Of a stretch of 64,000 nt of DNA, positions 1-12,563 are shown one piece after another. Origin of the DNA: Daphnia carinata (lineage: Eukaryota; Arthropoda; Branchiopoda; Diplostraca; Daphniidae); assembly GCF_022539665.2 (NCBI RefSeq), contig NC_081336.1:372001-436000 (forward strand), read 5' to 3'. The notes beneath the pieces were generated by a model that had not been told where the DNA came from, ran no database searches, and saw only the letters and a list, made by a program, of their open reading frames with translations. The first letter of the stretch is position 1, and each line of letters starts with the position of its first letter. The position numbers were made by a program, and so were the translations under genes.

Positions 1-2577
1 GTTGATTTTGTAATTGGACTTCCTTACTTCCTTTTATGCAAATTTTCCGGAAATAATTCGGAAGTAAGGAATAACTTGAGGATATGGACCCCACAAAGAA
101 AAGAATCAGACTAGTAGTTCATGTAAATCTGGTACACAGAACGAATGATTTTTACCTGGTAACTTGAATTATGATCAGATATGTGAATTTTTTATCTTTT
201 TCCTGATACATTAATCTATTCCAAATTGTGTAAGACCCTGAAAATGTGGTTCTTTCTTTCTTGCAGAGACTGGCTGACAGGCACATAAGTCTATTTGCCT
301 GGATTTGAATATGACAAGGGATTTGGACAATTTGTCCTAGCAAGTGTGAAATACTAACACTGTGTGATATTACACTGAAAACAAGCGATGACAAGCTGTA
401 TACAGTCAGCGAGATTAAGTTTATTACAAGATGTTTAACCTCCTATTGACCCTTCTCTACGTATTTCCTTTAAGGTTCAATTACTAATGTAGAAGATGCG
501 GGGAATGCATTTCCTCACAAACAGACAATCCAATGTGATGATCTGGTCATTCGTTTATGATTCCTGGGGTCTGGCCGTCCATCTTGGCATCCAGCGATTG
601 GTCTTCTAATCCCATACAAACAATAAGAGCAATCAAAAGGCAAGAAAATGAAAACAAATAAATTAAATAGCAATGTTGAATGAGGACAGAAACAATATCA
701 TCAGCTTAATATAGCAGAGCCAAATGAAGTTCACTGCACTGTAGGATGAGAAGGATTCACGGCAAACTGTTGGATCCATTGAGTGTAGGGTTGACATATT
801 TCAAACTATAGCTCAAATTAAACGATAGGACTTCTCTGTTGGATTGGTTTGCTCTATGTAATGCTGTTTTAAAACAAAACAAAAAAAACATTGCAACTTT
901 GCAAGACAATTCTTTAACTTGCAAAAGATTGCCCTAGGATGAAATTTGTGATCTACATCTGCGTCTGCAATTACAGTAACTTAAGTTTTATACACAACTA
1001 ATCTGGATGAATTGATGGATGTAAAAGATGCTGGCTGACTCCGTTTCGACCGACAACAAACGTAGCTTTGTATACTCTAGGCGGAAAACATGGCCAGCAA
1101 TAAATTCGATTGTATATGTTCTGTACGATATGAAAGATAGAAAGTAAAATAAAATAAACAAATGAATTCGGTAGTGGTCGTAGCTGCCATTTAGAATCTG
1201 CGCAAGCTTAACAATAATTTATTAATTAATACCTCCAGAATTAGTTCCCATTTTCCGTTGGACGTCGCTTGCCTAATGAACCATATAGGTTATTCTGAAA
1301 ATACATCTCTGCGATTGCCGTTTCGACGTTTTCATCAATTTGCGCTTCATTTCAATCTGATATTACAAATGTCGAACATGTGGGAGTCCAACTGATTTCA
1401 GGGTAGTCTCACAAGGTCATAACTCCTGTTACATTATATTAAAAACTACACTAAAGAAAGGAAAATAAATTATTTAGTGTTGTATTTTATTTATTTATTT
1501 TTTCCCTAACCTTGACGTAGAATATCAATGATTGTTCAGGGCCCAAGGATAATTACCAAGAGGACACCATGGAAGCTGACAATCTGCATCACAAACTGTC
1601 AAAGATAATTGCATAATTCTATTAACCTAACCAATCCTTTATAGCTTCCCCTTTTCCAAATGTGTGCCTTCTGAAAAAGTCAGGCAATTAAAAAATCCTG
1701 AAACAAATCAAGAGAAATTTACCTGAGAAACATGTGTTTTTACTTCATGTTGCCATGTTCTAAATCAGAATGGCACTTGAATGAAAACGAAAATTGCCAT
1801 TATGGATAGCAATAATTTTATCCTCTCCTTAGATCTAGACCTATTCTGACATTTTCTGATGCTGAACAACATCAGAAATAAATTATCAATAAATTTTTCG
1901 ATGGCTCTAGAGGCTTAAGTTTTATTTTACCATTATTCAAAGTGTGGCTTCGATTCAACAGCTAGCTTTAATTAACTACCTATACAGAAAATAAATGATT
2001 CAACATTTAATAAATTTAATAAAACATATGGCCCAATCCTATTTACCATTTCTCGTTTGTATGCAATGGTGAGGTCATCTAGGAAAAAATTTTACTCCAT
2101 TATCAGTAGCACCTTCTGTGAAACGAATTGAGTTAAAAAATGAAACTAGGAATAGACGATATAAGTGGCCCGAGCCGTAACCGACCGTTAGGCTAGCGTG
2201 TTACCCTTCATGCGCTCATGCCAAGAGAAGGTAAAGCTATAAACTCTTTAAGTCTAGAAGCATCCTAGTAACTGCCGTGAGTTACATTACGAAAAAAACA
2301 GGAAAAATGCTTATGCTGACCATACTAACAAAAATTTATTGACTTCACTCGATATTTCATTCATTATATGAATTTCCAAATAACCCAGTGTCTTACAAAT
2401 GTTTCTTTTCAATGGAAGCAAAACTGCCTGTCACGTGGAGCTAGATCAGAGGAATGCAAGAATACGCCGAATTATGGCAATCCGTTTTACACCCCCCCCC
2501 CCCAAAAAACACTACAAATTTGACCGCCATCTGCCGATCAGATTTCTAGTTAATTCTCTACATACACTCACCGAATA
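1..2577. other. AT-rich stretch without a confirmed gene; three minus-strand open tails
   Basis: No complete gene is visible. On the minus strand three short open segments end in stops. One, about 605-547, follows a TTAG acceptor-like site and ends in DGQTPGIINE. One, about 1340-1246, ends in SLGKRRPTENGN. One, about 1110-1010, reads through NRIYCWPCFPP. A minus-strand AATAAA (about 416-424) lies below the first. They could be alternative last exons of a minus-strand gene, but I cannot find convincing upstream exons between 1400 and 2900, so no gene is called. Confidence 0.4.
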
Positions 2578-2780
2578 TTTCTGCTGCATCGCGCTAGCGC
2601 TGTAGCGTACTGGCGCGCTAGAATCGAGTCAAATATTCGGTTTACTTCAAAAAAGATTAACTTAATAAAAATAACAGCAATTTTTCCAGAACCAGCATTC
2701 AATTTTGAGTATATCCTGAGATATTCAACCAATTCCGATGAGTGTCAGTTTTTGGAGAAAAAAATTTCAAGCCCGACTAA
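2578..2780. repeat. Copy of a dispersed repeat shared with the 60.9-62.0 kb array
   Basis: The first 40 bases (2578-2617) are identical to 61973-62012 and contain GCGTACTGGCGCG. The next 150 bases include GCATTCAATTTTGAGTATATCC and GAGTGTCA motifs that recur in both orientations in the 60.9-62.0 kb tandem array, and the AAGCCCGAC motif also recurs. This is a diverged, partial copy of one repeat family. No coding capacity is seen, so it is either a non-autonomous mobile element or a satellite-like repeat. Confidence 0.75.
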
Positions 2781-3015
2781 ATAAGCCCGACGTTGTTTGA
2801 AACTTGGAGACGAACGCCATCTAGAGTCGCAAAATCGAGATTCATTTAGTCTTATTTTAAAAAAATTGAGTTATCCAGGTATGGCAACGGTGCTGGCGGT
2901 TGAGCGTCTGTGTTCGTCTTCTTGAACACCGTCAAGCAAAAACTCAAACAAGTAATTTGGAAAACTTATTGTGTTAATATTTCGATTAAAACTATTAGTT
3001 GATCAGCGTAAAAAA

Positions 3016-3448
3016 ATGGCAGCGCGAGCACCGAAAGTCCAGAAAGTGATGGTCCAACCGATCGTAAGTTATCTCCCTTTTTTTTGTTTGTTTTGTACGA
3101 GAACGAGAGGCAAGTTTCTAATTACGGCACGTGTGCCGTCTTTTCCTTTTCAGAACTTGATTTTCAGATACCTTCAAACGAGATCAAGAGTAGATATTTG
3201 GCTTTACGAGAACGTCAATATGCACATGGAAGGACACATTGTTGGATTTGATGAGTACATGAACATTGTTCTTGATGATGCCGAGGAGGTCTACGTCAAG
3301 ACAAACGTCAGGAAACAAATCGGTAATGATGAGGCTTATGTATGAAGATTCCTGTTTCTTAATATTTTCTTTTACAATAGGTCGGGTGCTGTTGAAAGGA
3401 GACAATATAACCCTCATCCAGAATGCTGCGGGCAGTGTAGATGATTAA
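3016..3448 (+). CDS. SNRPE: Small nuclear ribonucleoprotein E (SmE)
   Basis: SmE is a member of the heptameric Sm ring on spliceosomal U1, U2, U4 and U5 snRNAs. Three exons at 3016-3063, 3154-3322 and 3381-3448 join in frame at GT-AG sites to give 94 residues, close to the human length of 92. The Sm1 motif is seen around [21 protein letters not shown] with the [12 protein letters not shown] segment; the Sm2 motif is [14 protein letters not shown] near the C-terminus. The start is the ATG after a short A-rich leader and matches the usual [16 protein letters not shown] amino end. It is a single-copy housekeeping gene on the opposite strand to the downstream phosphatase, with which it converges. 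Confidence 0.95.
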
Positions 3449-3931
3449 TTATCCTGCATCATGTGGCGAGAATTCATTCCCATATGTTTTCTAACGTTTA
3501 TTTCATCAATTATCTGAAATCCTTGATTTGTGTACATCTTGTCTTGATGTGCTGACCGAGAAAAATAACACTACAAACATGCCTGAGTTTTCAGTTTCAT
3601 AACAAATTTGGGTTTATCCAAGACCAGCATTAGGTAAATTCAATATTTATGTTGGCAACCAACCTCTGCACGAAAGTGACAAGAATAATTATATTTTTGG
3701 AACACCAGTCAAATACCATACCAACAAATTGTGGTACCACAAACGCAGTAACAACCATTGCACAAACAACATTGTGGATCTTTGACCTGTGGTTGATGAA
3801 AATTTCAAGTAAAAAGTATCTTATCAGTTTCAGCCTGTTAAGTGGGATTCAAGGGGAAATTATGCGACACTGCAAGCCTTGCGGTCTAAAACTAACAAAT
3901 CAGACCCTATAAATTAATAGATAACACAACT
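3449..3931. other. Convergent intergenic and 3' UTR stretch
   Basis: This holds the 3' flank of the SmE gene (+) and of the DUSP gene (-). No further ORF with protein-like composition or splice support was found. Confidence 0.5.
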
Positions 3932-6900
3932 TTATGACACTTCAATGACAGAAAAGCAGTTCAGGCTGGTATTGCTATTATGTTCAGAGCCGCAGCCTAA
4001 CGGTGAGGCTGAACGATTAATTGATGGATCCCAGGAATTACTATTGGTGGCAACTAAAAAACTGCCGTCAAGTGCTCCACATGAATAGCGCTGCGTTTGA
4101 CTGTCGCGGCGTGATCGGGCGACTCTCAATTGCACCACACTGGGCTGACTGATGCCGTTGCTGCGACTTGTGTTGCTATTATTACTTAATTTCAATTCCA
4201 AATGGATGCTCTTTGGTAGCTGACCATCGCGTTGGTCGTTTTTCATCTGATCCACAATGTCCGGGCAGCTTTTGAAGCGGTAAAGTCCATCCATCATAAA
4301 CAACTCCCCGGCTTCTACAAACAAAAACAATCCAAAATTTGAAATTTTTTCACACAAATGAATTCAACTAAAATGAAACATGTGATGTGTACAAAACAAG
4401 CAGAAGCCAAAAGCCCAAATAAGGAAAAAACAAAATGAAATAGAAATTACCTCCAGAAACTGGAACGGAAGAACAAACAAGAAAGAGAGGAAGAAGCCAC
4501 CCAGAAGAAGAGCGAGAGCAAATTTCGTGTTTTGTTTTGTATCGAATGATTTTTCTTTTTTCTTTAGAAACCACTAGTTCAGTTGGTATGCAACAACAAA
4601 ACCCTGTTATTTCTTGCCACTTTTTCTTCTTTTACAAAACGATACACACGAACACACACACACACACACGGAGATACAATAATGGTAAAACTTGAAGAAA
4701 ATTCGACAACGAAAACTTCCACGGCCCAAGGAACCAAAAAACTTAATTTACAAATGTCGATGTTAAATCTCTCCAACGAACGAACAAAACAAACCATACA
4801 TACAAAAACAACAACAAAAAAAAAGGTGTGTGGACGAAGGTACGTGACGTGTTCGTTAGTACTTGGCTTGAACGAAATGAACAAATGAAACACATGAACA
4901 CATTTCGCAAACGAATGACACAGAAACAGTTTGTTAATTGATTCACAACCCAATTGTCCTATAATTCTTCTATTTCATTGACAACGTCACTGGCTCTGTT
5001 TTCTTCCTAACTTTATGAAATTTTCAAAATCTGATTGACATTTCCAAGTCCTTTCTTTTTGTTGTCTACTTTTGACGGCTAGATGGCGTGCACCTAGCAA
5101 TCGAAATCAACTTTACACACCTTGCTTTTGTTTTATGTGTTAGTGTTTTGGCAGTCGTAGTTTCTCTTTTTTTTTAGCAAACAAAAGTCTTAACCCAAAA
5201 GCCATGTAAAAAAATGCTGAAGAAATTGATACTAGTTTCAAAAAAAGAAATGTGTTTTGTGTGTTTGTGTGTGCCCCATCACCGCGCCATTGAAATTCGA
5301 ATAAACGGACCTCGTGTGGATCGGCGTTTCTCAACAACAGCCGGTGGCGAACCTCCATCAGGTCCTGCAGACAATCCATCGAATCCGGCACCATCACGTG
5401 GCATCTCCGAACTGCTTTTACGTTTACTCGATACTGACGTAGTTGAAGTATTACTCGTACTACTACTACTGCTACTGCTGCTACTGCTGCTGCTACTACA
5501 CTCTGGGCCCATGGATGGATGTTGCAGCCGGCTGGCTGACGTGATATCTTTGCTGCTACGGCGACGGACAGATAAAGAATTGCTTAATTCACTGGACCTG
5601 CGTTTCAGAAAAAAAAAAAAAAAAAAGCAAAAATGTCTTTTTGTTTTTAATATAGTCACTGGAAGAAAAGAAAAAAAGAACATAAAATGAAGATGGGGAA
5701 AAGTTAGCTTGGAATTGAATCGATGTGAATCGTGCGTTTTTAGTCTTCCAACACGAGACGATCTGTTGTTAAATTTTTGTTTTAAGTCATTCACGACGAA
5801 TCCACACACGCAAAATGTTTGAAAGTGACAGAAGCGAACATGCTAGTATAAAACCTAACCTAACCTCCTTTTTTTTTTCGTATTAAATGTCATTTTCAAT
5901 CTTGTTTTCAACGTTTGTGTGTGTGGTTGCACTCCTTGTTTTCAGGATTCTGATTAAAACGTGGGCTTTTTTTTCATATCACAGCCAATTTGCGTGAAAG
6001 GGGACAGCGGAATTTTAAGGCAAACAAAAAAAAGGGGATGAATTTTTCTTTTGAAACTATGAAAGGAACTGAGAAGGGGTCAACTGAAGTTCATCAGATG
6101 GAGGGACTGCGTCTTTTTGCGACCGACCTAATAATATTCACAATTTATTCAATAAAAAAAAATGTCTTTCTCTTTGATTGAAAAACGTTTCTACTTTCCA
6201 AAAATGCCTACAACAAATGACGTGCTGGAATCAACTGTTTGATTTTACCTGTCTACTAATTGCTGTTCCATGGCAGCTTCTCTTTGCCGCCACAACTGGA
6301 ATACCGTGGCGCTGTCTGGCAATACATCGTCTTCACCTGAAAAAAGACGAGCAAAGTTTAAACTTGAAAACAAATGACGAAAACATTCACGATGTGTTAC
6401 GTGTTCCATTGGCTTACCAGGTCGCGTGGCAGAGTCTTGGCCGGATAAAGGATTGGTAGATGTGGCTAAATCGCCCAATGTGCCCGATGCTTCGCAAGGT
6501 GCCGACGGATCGATGGGATTCATCAGCGAAGTGGGACGTGCTTTGCGAAGCAACGGAAATCGATTGCAAGAGGTGGGCGATGAATCGAGTGACGTCATCA
6601 TCCAATCCGAACAACTGCTACTACTCGGCGAAGGTTTCCATTCCAAATCACGAGCCGGAATGATCCCTGTACGTCCATTGACATCAATCCAAAAAATGAT
6701 TTCAAAATCAATAACGCACACACAAAATTTAAATGAAAAAAAGATTTTTTACCCAAAAGGGAAGACGGTCGTGAAGGACGCGACGATCCACCCCGAGGAG
6801 GAGGAGGAGGTTGAAGTCGTGCAGGAGGAGGAGAAAAAAGCTCAGTGAAGACTCCATCATCGGGCGGTAACGAAGCGAAATCCGGTTCCGACTCGAGGAA

Positions 6901-9799
6901 ACCCGACCCGGCGATGCTTCCCCCACCACCCGCACCGGATCGCAGATTACCACTCATCCCACTGCAGAGACTCAACGCATCCAAATCAGCTCGCGATTGG
7001 CGCATGTCGCTATCCGATATCTCCGATCCCAATCCGGAAGTGGTTACCGAATCGGAGCGGGCGTACAGGCCGGGGCTGACCACACCGCCCCAATTGCCGC
7101 TGCTGCTATGGCTGCACGGGTTGCCCTGCGGGCTGAGGAGGCCACCCATCATGTGGTGGCTACTGCAACTGCTGCTGCTGGACGGAGGCGGAGGTGAAGA
7201 CGGTGTAGGTGACAACAGCATATCGTCCGAGATGGACGAATACGAAGCCTCGCTGGGCGCGTAACTCGTCCGCCTCGGCACCGAACGCGTTTGCTGAAGC
7301 GGATGGTGGACGTGGCGCAGGTAACCCGCACCGATATCCGAATGCGGACGGGGGAAACCCTGACCCCGTCGGCGCATTTCGATCGGTTCGCATTCGTCCT
7401 CGACTTGTTCGCTCTCCTCTTCGACACGTTCAGCAGCATCAACTTTTTCCTGCTGGCCGGCCTTCGATCCTTCAATGTGCACCGAAATTTCCGAACAATG
7501 CGACGACGGGGAAGAGGCATTGCCCAACGGGTTGCTAACCGGTGCGGGTTTCCACCGATGAGCGCGTTGATTGGCCGCCGAACTCGGCGTGGCCGGCGAC
7601 AACGGACTGGACGATGACTGAACCCTTTGGCTTTGACTGACGGTCAACACCATCGACGACGACGATCGACTGCTGGTCGTCTCCGTCTTTTGTTTGCTAC
7701 TGTAGTAACTGTGACTCATCTCGGTGCTGCTGCTCGTCGTGCTGGACATGCGCTGGCGCAGCGATCGGTAAATCTCCTCGCGCGTGTGGTGCTTCCGTCT
7801 GGACACCACCAAATAGGACGAGGACGACTCTTTGATTTCCGACTCGACTGGCGAAGGCATCCGCTCGGCCGCGGCGGCCGCGGCGGCCGCTTCGAACGCC
7901 TCGAAGGAGAGGCGAGCCAGGGCCGCGGTGGGTGAGAGATCAGCCGTCAACACGGGGCGACTTTTGGACGACGCGTCCACTTCGTCGGCGGGGGCCAGTC
8001 CGGCGAAAGCGAACGGAGTTTTGAGGAGGTGATCGGATGAAGACGGACTGGGACTGCAACTGTGCGGCACCGTTTCCAAGCCGGGCGATTTGAGTGACAA
8101 GGACAGCGATATGGAACGCGATAGGCATCGCTCCCTACCCGGCGCCGGACTTGTCGTCGTCGTTGCAGCAGCGGCGGCACAACGCGCAGAAGAAGCGGAA
8201 GTGGCTTGCGATGAGGGTTGTAAACAATTGGTGACGTCACCGACACTGGAATCGAGCACCTCCTCCTCGCGCAATTGGCGTTCGTATTCCAGCAGCTGGC
8301 CGAGAAAGTTGAAATTGGGCGAGATGGAGGATCGTTTGGATTTGACGTAACGGAAAGCGTCGTCAAAAGTCATTTGCAGGTGGCGCATGACGTAGGCGAT
8401 GGCCACGGTGGGCGATCGCGAAATGCCGGCCAGGCAATGAACCAGCACCGAACCGTTGGTCTCGCGGACTTTGTCTATTTTTATTTTGTTTGTAGTTGAA
8501 TGTCACGTTTCAAATTGGAAAAAAAAGCATCAATGCATTAGTACTTTTGATTCGAAAAGGAAAAAAAATGATAACGGGATTGAACGGACCGATGAATTGG
8601 GTGGCGCGGACAAAGTAAGGCAACAGCTTCTCTCCGTAAGAGTCGTTGACGGGCAGCCGGAGAAAGTGGCTGTCTTGGATGAAATCCGGTTTGGGGCAGT
8701 TGGTGCTGACGTTCACCTCGTACGTTATATTGAAGTCCTTTTTTTTTTTTTTTTTTTCATTTCATTATTTATTATTATTTGTTATGCAAATTGCATTTAG
8801 GCCAGCATTTTAAGTACCGAAAGAAGGTCCTGGTTATGAGCGTCCTGCTGTGATCCCAGGTAGAGGAACGGAAGGATCCTGGTCGGTCCGACGTTGGTGA
8901 TGGGCAAACACGGCTGGGACAGTGACGTCATGTTGTGTAAGGTCGACGACGAGGATCGCAGCAGTCGCGATTTGTCTTCGCAAAAATCTCCATAGCACGC
9001 CTGGAACTTGAGGAATCCGCCCGACAGGAGAAACACCTGCCTGAAGACGTGAACCAACTTGTGGAGAAGGACGTGAAGGAACGAGTCTGGGTTGACCGAT
9101 TCTGGGCTGACGGATGACTGATCGTAGACGATGACGTCGCCGTTCTCGTATTCCATCAGTCCCCGATCCAAACGGCAGTTTTGCTGCAGGAAATCACGAA
9201 CGCAAACCTGTAGTGACAAAATGCACCGTTAGATGGCGTTAGCGGACAACTGTCTTTTTGAAAACGGGACGCGATTTTTCTTGTCGTGTCGCATCCACCG
9301 TCTACGGGCAATGGAATTTCTCTTGGTTTTTATTTTGTTTTTGTTTTTTTTTTCGTTTTCTTTTTCCATATCTTATGGCGTAGAACCAAATTTGGCGCGC
9401 TCGCAGGCAATGGAATAGAACATTTAAAAAAAAATTTTTAGCCAATTTTAGAAAAAAAAAAGACCTTGTCTTGTTGGAGTCTCCGTTTGACCAGTTTGGA
9501 GCAGCAGACATTGACGGCCCCCTGGATGTGCAGATCGTTGTACTCGAGGAAACTGCGGCTGTCGACAATCAACACCTGACGAAACCATTGAACGATTAAT
9601 TTAATGAATTGATCCGTCAACAAAAATTTCCAAGAAAATGCCCTCCCCCAATCCAAAAAAACAAGAAATTCTTGAATAACATTTTCTGAATTGGTAAAAA
9701 GGTTATTATGATGGTGACCTTGTCTAAACGACTGCTGCGGATCACCGAGGCCAGCTGGTGGGGGTCGACCACGGCCACGGCGTTTTCTTTGCTGGCCAT
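3932..9799 (-). CDS. Dual-specificity MAP kinase phosphatase, DUSP8/DUSP16 type
   Basis: A cytoplasmic/nuclear phosphatase expected to dephosphorylate Thr and Tyr of JNK/p38-type MAP kinases. Nine exons close exactly in frame: 9799-9719, 9575-9465, 9207-8818, 8737-8590, 8474-6753, 6666-6418, 6336-6249, 5597-5311 and 4314-3932, giving 1152 residues. Exons 1-3 encode a rhodanese/CH2 domain ([13 protein letters not shown]) with the basic docking cluster [11 protein letters not shown]. Exons 3-5 encode the catalytic domain, with [14 protein letters not shown] and the active site HCLAGISRS (HCx5R). The rest is a long Ser/Pro/Ala-rich tail with poly-Ser, poly-Ala and Pro-rich runs. The last residues, VIEVS, resemble the C-terminus I recall for vertebrate DUSP16, which supports the terminal exon. 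If exon 8 is not spliced, the protein stops at 5279. Roughly twice the vertebrate length. Confidence 0.9.
4652..4669. repeat. (AC)n microsatellite in the last DUSP intron
   Basis: Nine AC units lie within the intron between exons 8 and 9 of the phosphatase gene. A short A/C-rich tract continues on either side. No coding role. Confidence 0.8.
5451..5500. repeat. Imperfect ACT/GCT trinucleotide repeat coding for poly-Ser
   Basis: Repeated trinucleotides in exon 8 of the phosphatase read as about a dozen serines followed by [11 protein letters not shown] on the minus strand. Mixed AGC/AGT codons suggest an old, interrupted repeat. It is in the low-complexity tail, far from the catalytic domain. 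Confidence 0.8.
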
Positions 9800-11051
9800 G
9801 TCTCAGCCAACACAAACAGCAGATGATTCCTTCCTTTTTTAGAATTTTTTCTTTTTCTATGGGGATGGAGGTGTTTCCGTGATATCCCAATTTTGGAAAA
9901 ATGTTCCTTTGATTTGACGAATTTTGATTTGTGTGTTTAATTCTTTTGCCCCTCAAAATCCAGCTGGTGGCTCTCTTGGCTGCCACAAGAGACACACGCG
10001 GAATAGGATCTCCTGGCGCTTCAGGTAGAGACGAAGGTCATTTGTGCCCATTCGCCGTATTGGAATCCGTCCGTATCCAAACCGTCCGTTTCCACATCTG
10101 CGCACCCAATTGGGAAGAGAAACGCAAAAAAAAAAAAAAAAAAATCTGTCTAAGAAATTTTTCTTTTCTGTGCATGCACCGCAATAGATTTGCAAATAAA
10201 AAAGACAACACCTTTTCCTTTATTTTATTATTTTGTTTTTTTGTCGTGCCCATTTTGGCCGACATCACGTCATCCGCCAAATAAAGCAGATGGAGAAACC
10301 AGTGATTTCATGGAAAATTCTCGAGTCACGACGCACTTGAAACAAAAGCTTCACGAAACAAAACAAAAAAAATGGCGCATTCTTGCCTTCTCGTGTTTGT
10401 GTGTGAATAACTCGTTAATCTGTTGGATGACGCCAAACAGCAGGTGTTTCATTAGAGTACACCCAAACCGAACGCAAGTGCCATCCATTTTGCGTGTCGA
10501 CCTTTCAGAACGGAGAAGAAAGAAAGAAAAATGCCAAAATGTGTGTGTGCCCTTTAATAAAGTGGACAGGCAAAAATGATGAATCAGCAGCTCTCGGTTT
10601 TTGCTCAAGCAGAAAATCTCAGAGGAGGTCTCACTGGAACAAGACGGACGGGGCATCCGAAAATAGACGGCGGACAAACGTCAGCCCCCATCAGCTAAAA
10701 CCGACCACCTACTTACTCGACTATAACCGACTCACGTTCCAAAACGTAAACCGCGGGCCGTTGGGCGCGTGAAAAAAGGCCTTTTCCTTTATGTACGCAC
10801 ACGGAAGATTCACTCACCCCCCAATCGCAATGAAACATAAACAAACAAAAAAATGATGATTGGTCTCTAGGCTCTTAATGATGTTCGATGGAAAGAGAAA
10901 AAAAAAAGGGCCTATGGGGGCGGAATGAAATTGCTCTTCCGCAATACTCGACACGACAGCTGTATCACGTCAGCTGTTTCGGGAATGTTTGTTTTTGTCG
11001 GGAGCTGCGAACTTCACCCAAGCCAAAAAGAACATGGACCTCAAAAGTGTG

Positions 11052-11059
11052 TGACGTCA
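11052..11059. promoter_or_regulatory. Perfect CRE palindrome TGACGTCA
   Basis: An exact CREB/ATF half-site pair, about 1.25 kb upstream of the phosphatase start codon. A second exact copy is at 12201-12208. MKP genes of several animals are induced through ATF/CREB or AP-1 factors; function here is inferred from sequence alone. Confidence 0.4.
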
Positions 11060-12005
11060 TTCGGAGATCGTGCCAGTGGATAAAAAGGAAGGAAATAACC
11101 AAAGAAAAATACCAGCAAAAAAAAAATCGGTTTTTTAAATTCCCCCCCTTTTTTTTGGCGATTGCATGGAACTCTTGTGCGGATGTCGGTTTAGCGGCAC
11201 ACCTCTTGATAGCCAAAAAAGAGAGAAAAAAAAAAGGGGATTCATTTTTGGTGTGATGCGTCATCATCGCCGTCATGGCGTTGCACACTCCCGTCATCAT
11301 CAACATCGAGCCAATGAAGGATCTCTCTGTTTCGCCCTTTTATTGCCTGTTTCGTTCGGGTGACACATCAGCAAACCAAACCACTTGACCGTTGTGAAAT
11401 CAGCTGTTTTTTAAAACAACTGTTAAAGCTGTTGGGGCAAGTGACGATCTATGTCTACATGAAAAAATCGAAAGCAAAATGTTTGTTACACACGAGAAAT
11501 CTACACGATTGACTCCAATAACTATTTAAAGAGAAGTCTGAAATGAATTCCTGTTGTTTTTGTTAGTCGATGCCCCTGCGGGAAGGAATCACCGATAAGA
11601 ACGAAAGGAGCCGTTAGAAACGCATCCAAAATAAACAAGCTAAACTCTATACGTTTTCATTCGACACGAAAACAAAATGTCAGATAACAACAAAAAATGA
11701 TTGAAAAAAAGAAAAAACTTGTTCTCCCAAGTGCAGAGGGCCGTGCCACCATTTTGTGACGGAGAGCGCAAGGTCGTCTGCGTGTGAGTGAGTGTCAAAC
11801 GACCTCGACATGGAATCAGAGGACCCCATTCTTGTTTTTTGGTCCCTTTTTTTCTTTTTCCTTTTCTCTTTTTACGTATTAGTATGTTTAATATTCACAC
11901 CCTCCTTCCAAAAGAAAAGAAAAAATAAAATACAGCTGACATAATCTGCGCTGTGGCCATTGCGCCGCTCTCTCTCTCTGCACACACAGCTGTGTGTGTA
12001 GCCGA

Positions 12006-12037
12006 TGAGTCACGCCAACAATCCGGGCCGTGACTCA
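12006..12037. promoter_or_regulatory. Paired AP-1 heptamers upstream of the MAP kinase phosphatase
   Basis: TGAGTCA at 12006-12012 and TGACTCA at 12031-12037 are exact AP-1 (TRE) sites, and a third, TGACTCA, is at 12316-12322. They lie about 2.2-2.5 kb upstream of the phosphatase ATG. In Drosophila the JNK phosphatase puckered is itself an AP-1 target, so these may form a feedback loop (inference). Confidence 0.45.
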
Positions 12038-12525
12038 CCACCACCCACAACCCCACTGAGAAAATAAAATTCCCTCCCTCTCAGCCTTCCTCTTTTCCTT
12101 CTTCTTCCTTCTTTTCGTTTCACTATCTTGGAAAATATTTCTTTCTCTTTCACAAGTGAAAAACCACAACACAATTCATTCAACTTTTGTTCGTTTCGAG
12201 TGACGTCACAAGCCAACAAACGTTCTCCAACCAAAAGGCCAACGAATAAAAAAAAGAGCGTGAAATTGTAACCCCCTCCAATTGCAGCGTTTCAATGTCA
12301 ACACAGGACGAACGATGACTCATATTCGACACGATCAAGATTATCATGCTATCTACATCGGTTTCGTCTCGTACGCTCGCGTATATTTACCTTCTGGCTT
12401 TTGTTTCCTTTAAACTTCTTCTTCAAACTCGAACTCGATATGGAGATACCACACGGTGGCCAACGAGCAGGAAGACGAGTGGCTTTTAAGAAATCCACAC
12501 GGTAGTTCAGACCCCCACATACAGA

Positions 12526-12528
<3 letters not shown>

Positions 12529-12562
<34 letters not shown>
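12529..12562. repeat. (AC)17 microsatellite
   Basis: Thirty-four bases of perfect AC dinucleotide repeat in the intergenic/5' region. Likely polymorphic. Confidence 0.95.

Positions 12563-12563
<1 letters not shown>

Noticed and set aside
7149-8128. Several long open frames antisense or out of frame to the phosphatase exon 5
   Set aside because: They are shadows of a GC-rich low-complexity coding exon whose true frame is fixed by the catalytic motif and exact exon joins.
10038-11306. Overlapping open frames in the phosphatase upstream region
   Set aside because: Composition is poly-Lys/poly-Phe from A/T runs, with no domain, splice or homology support.
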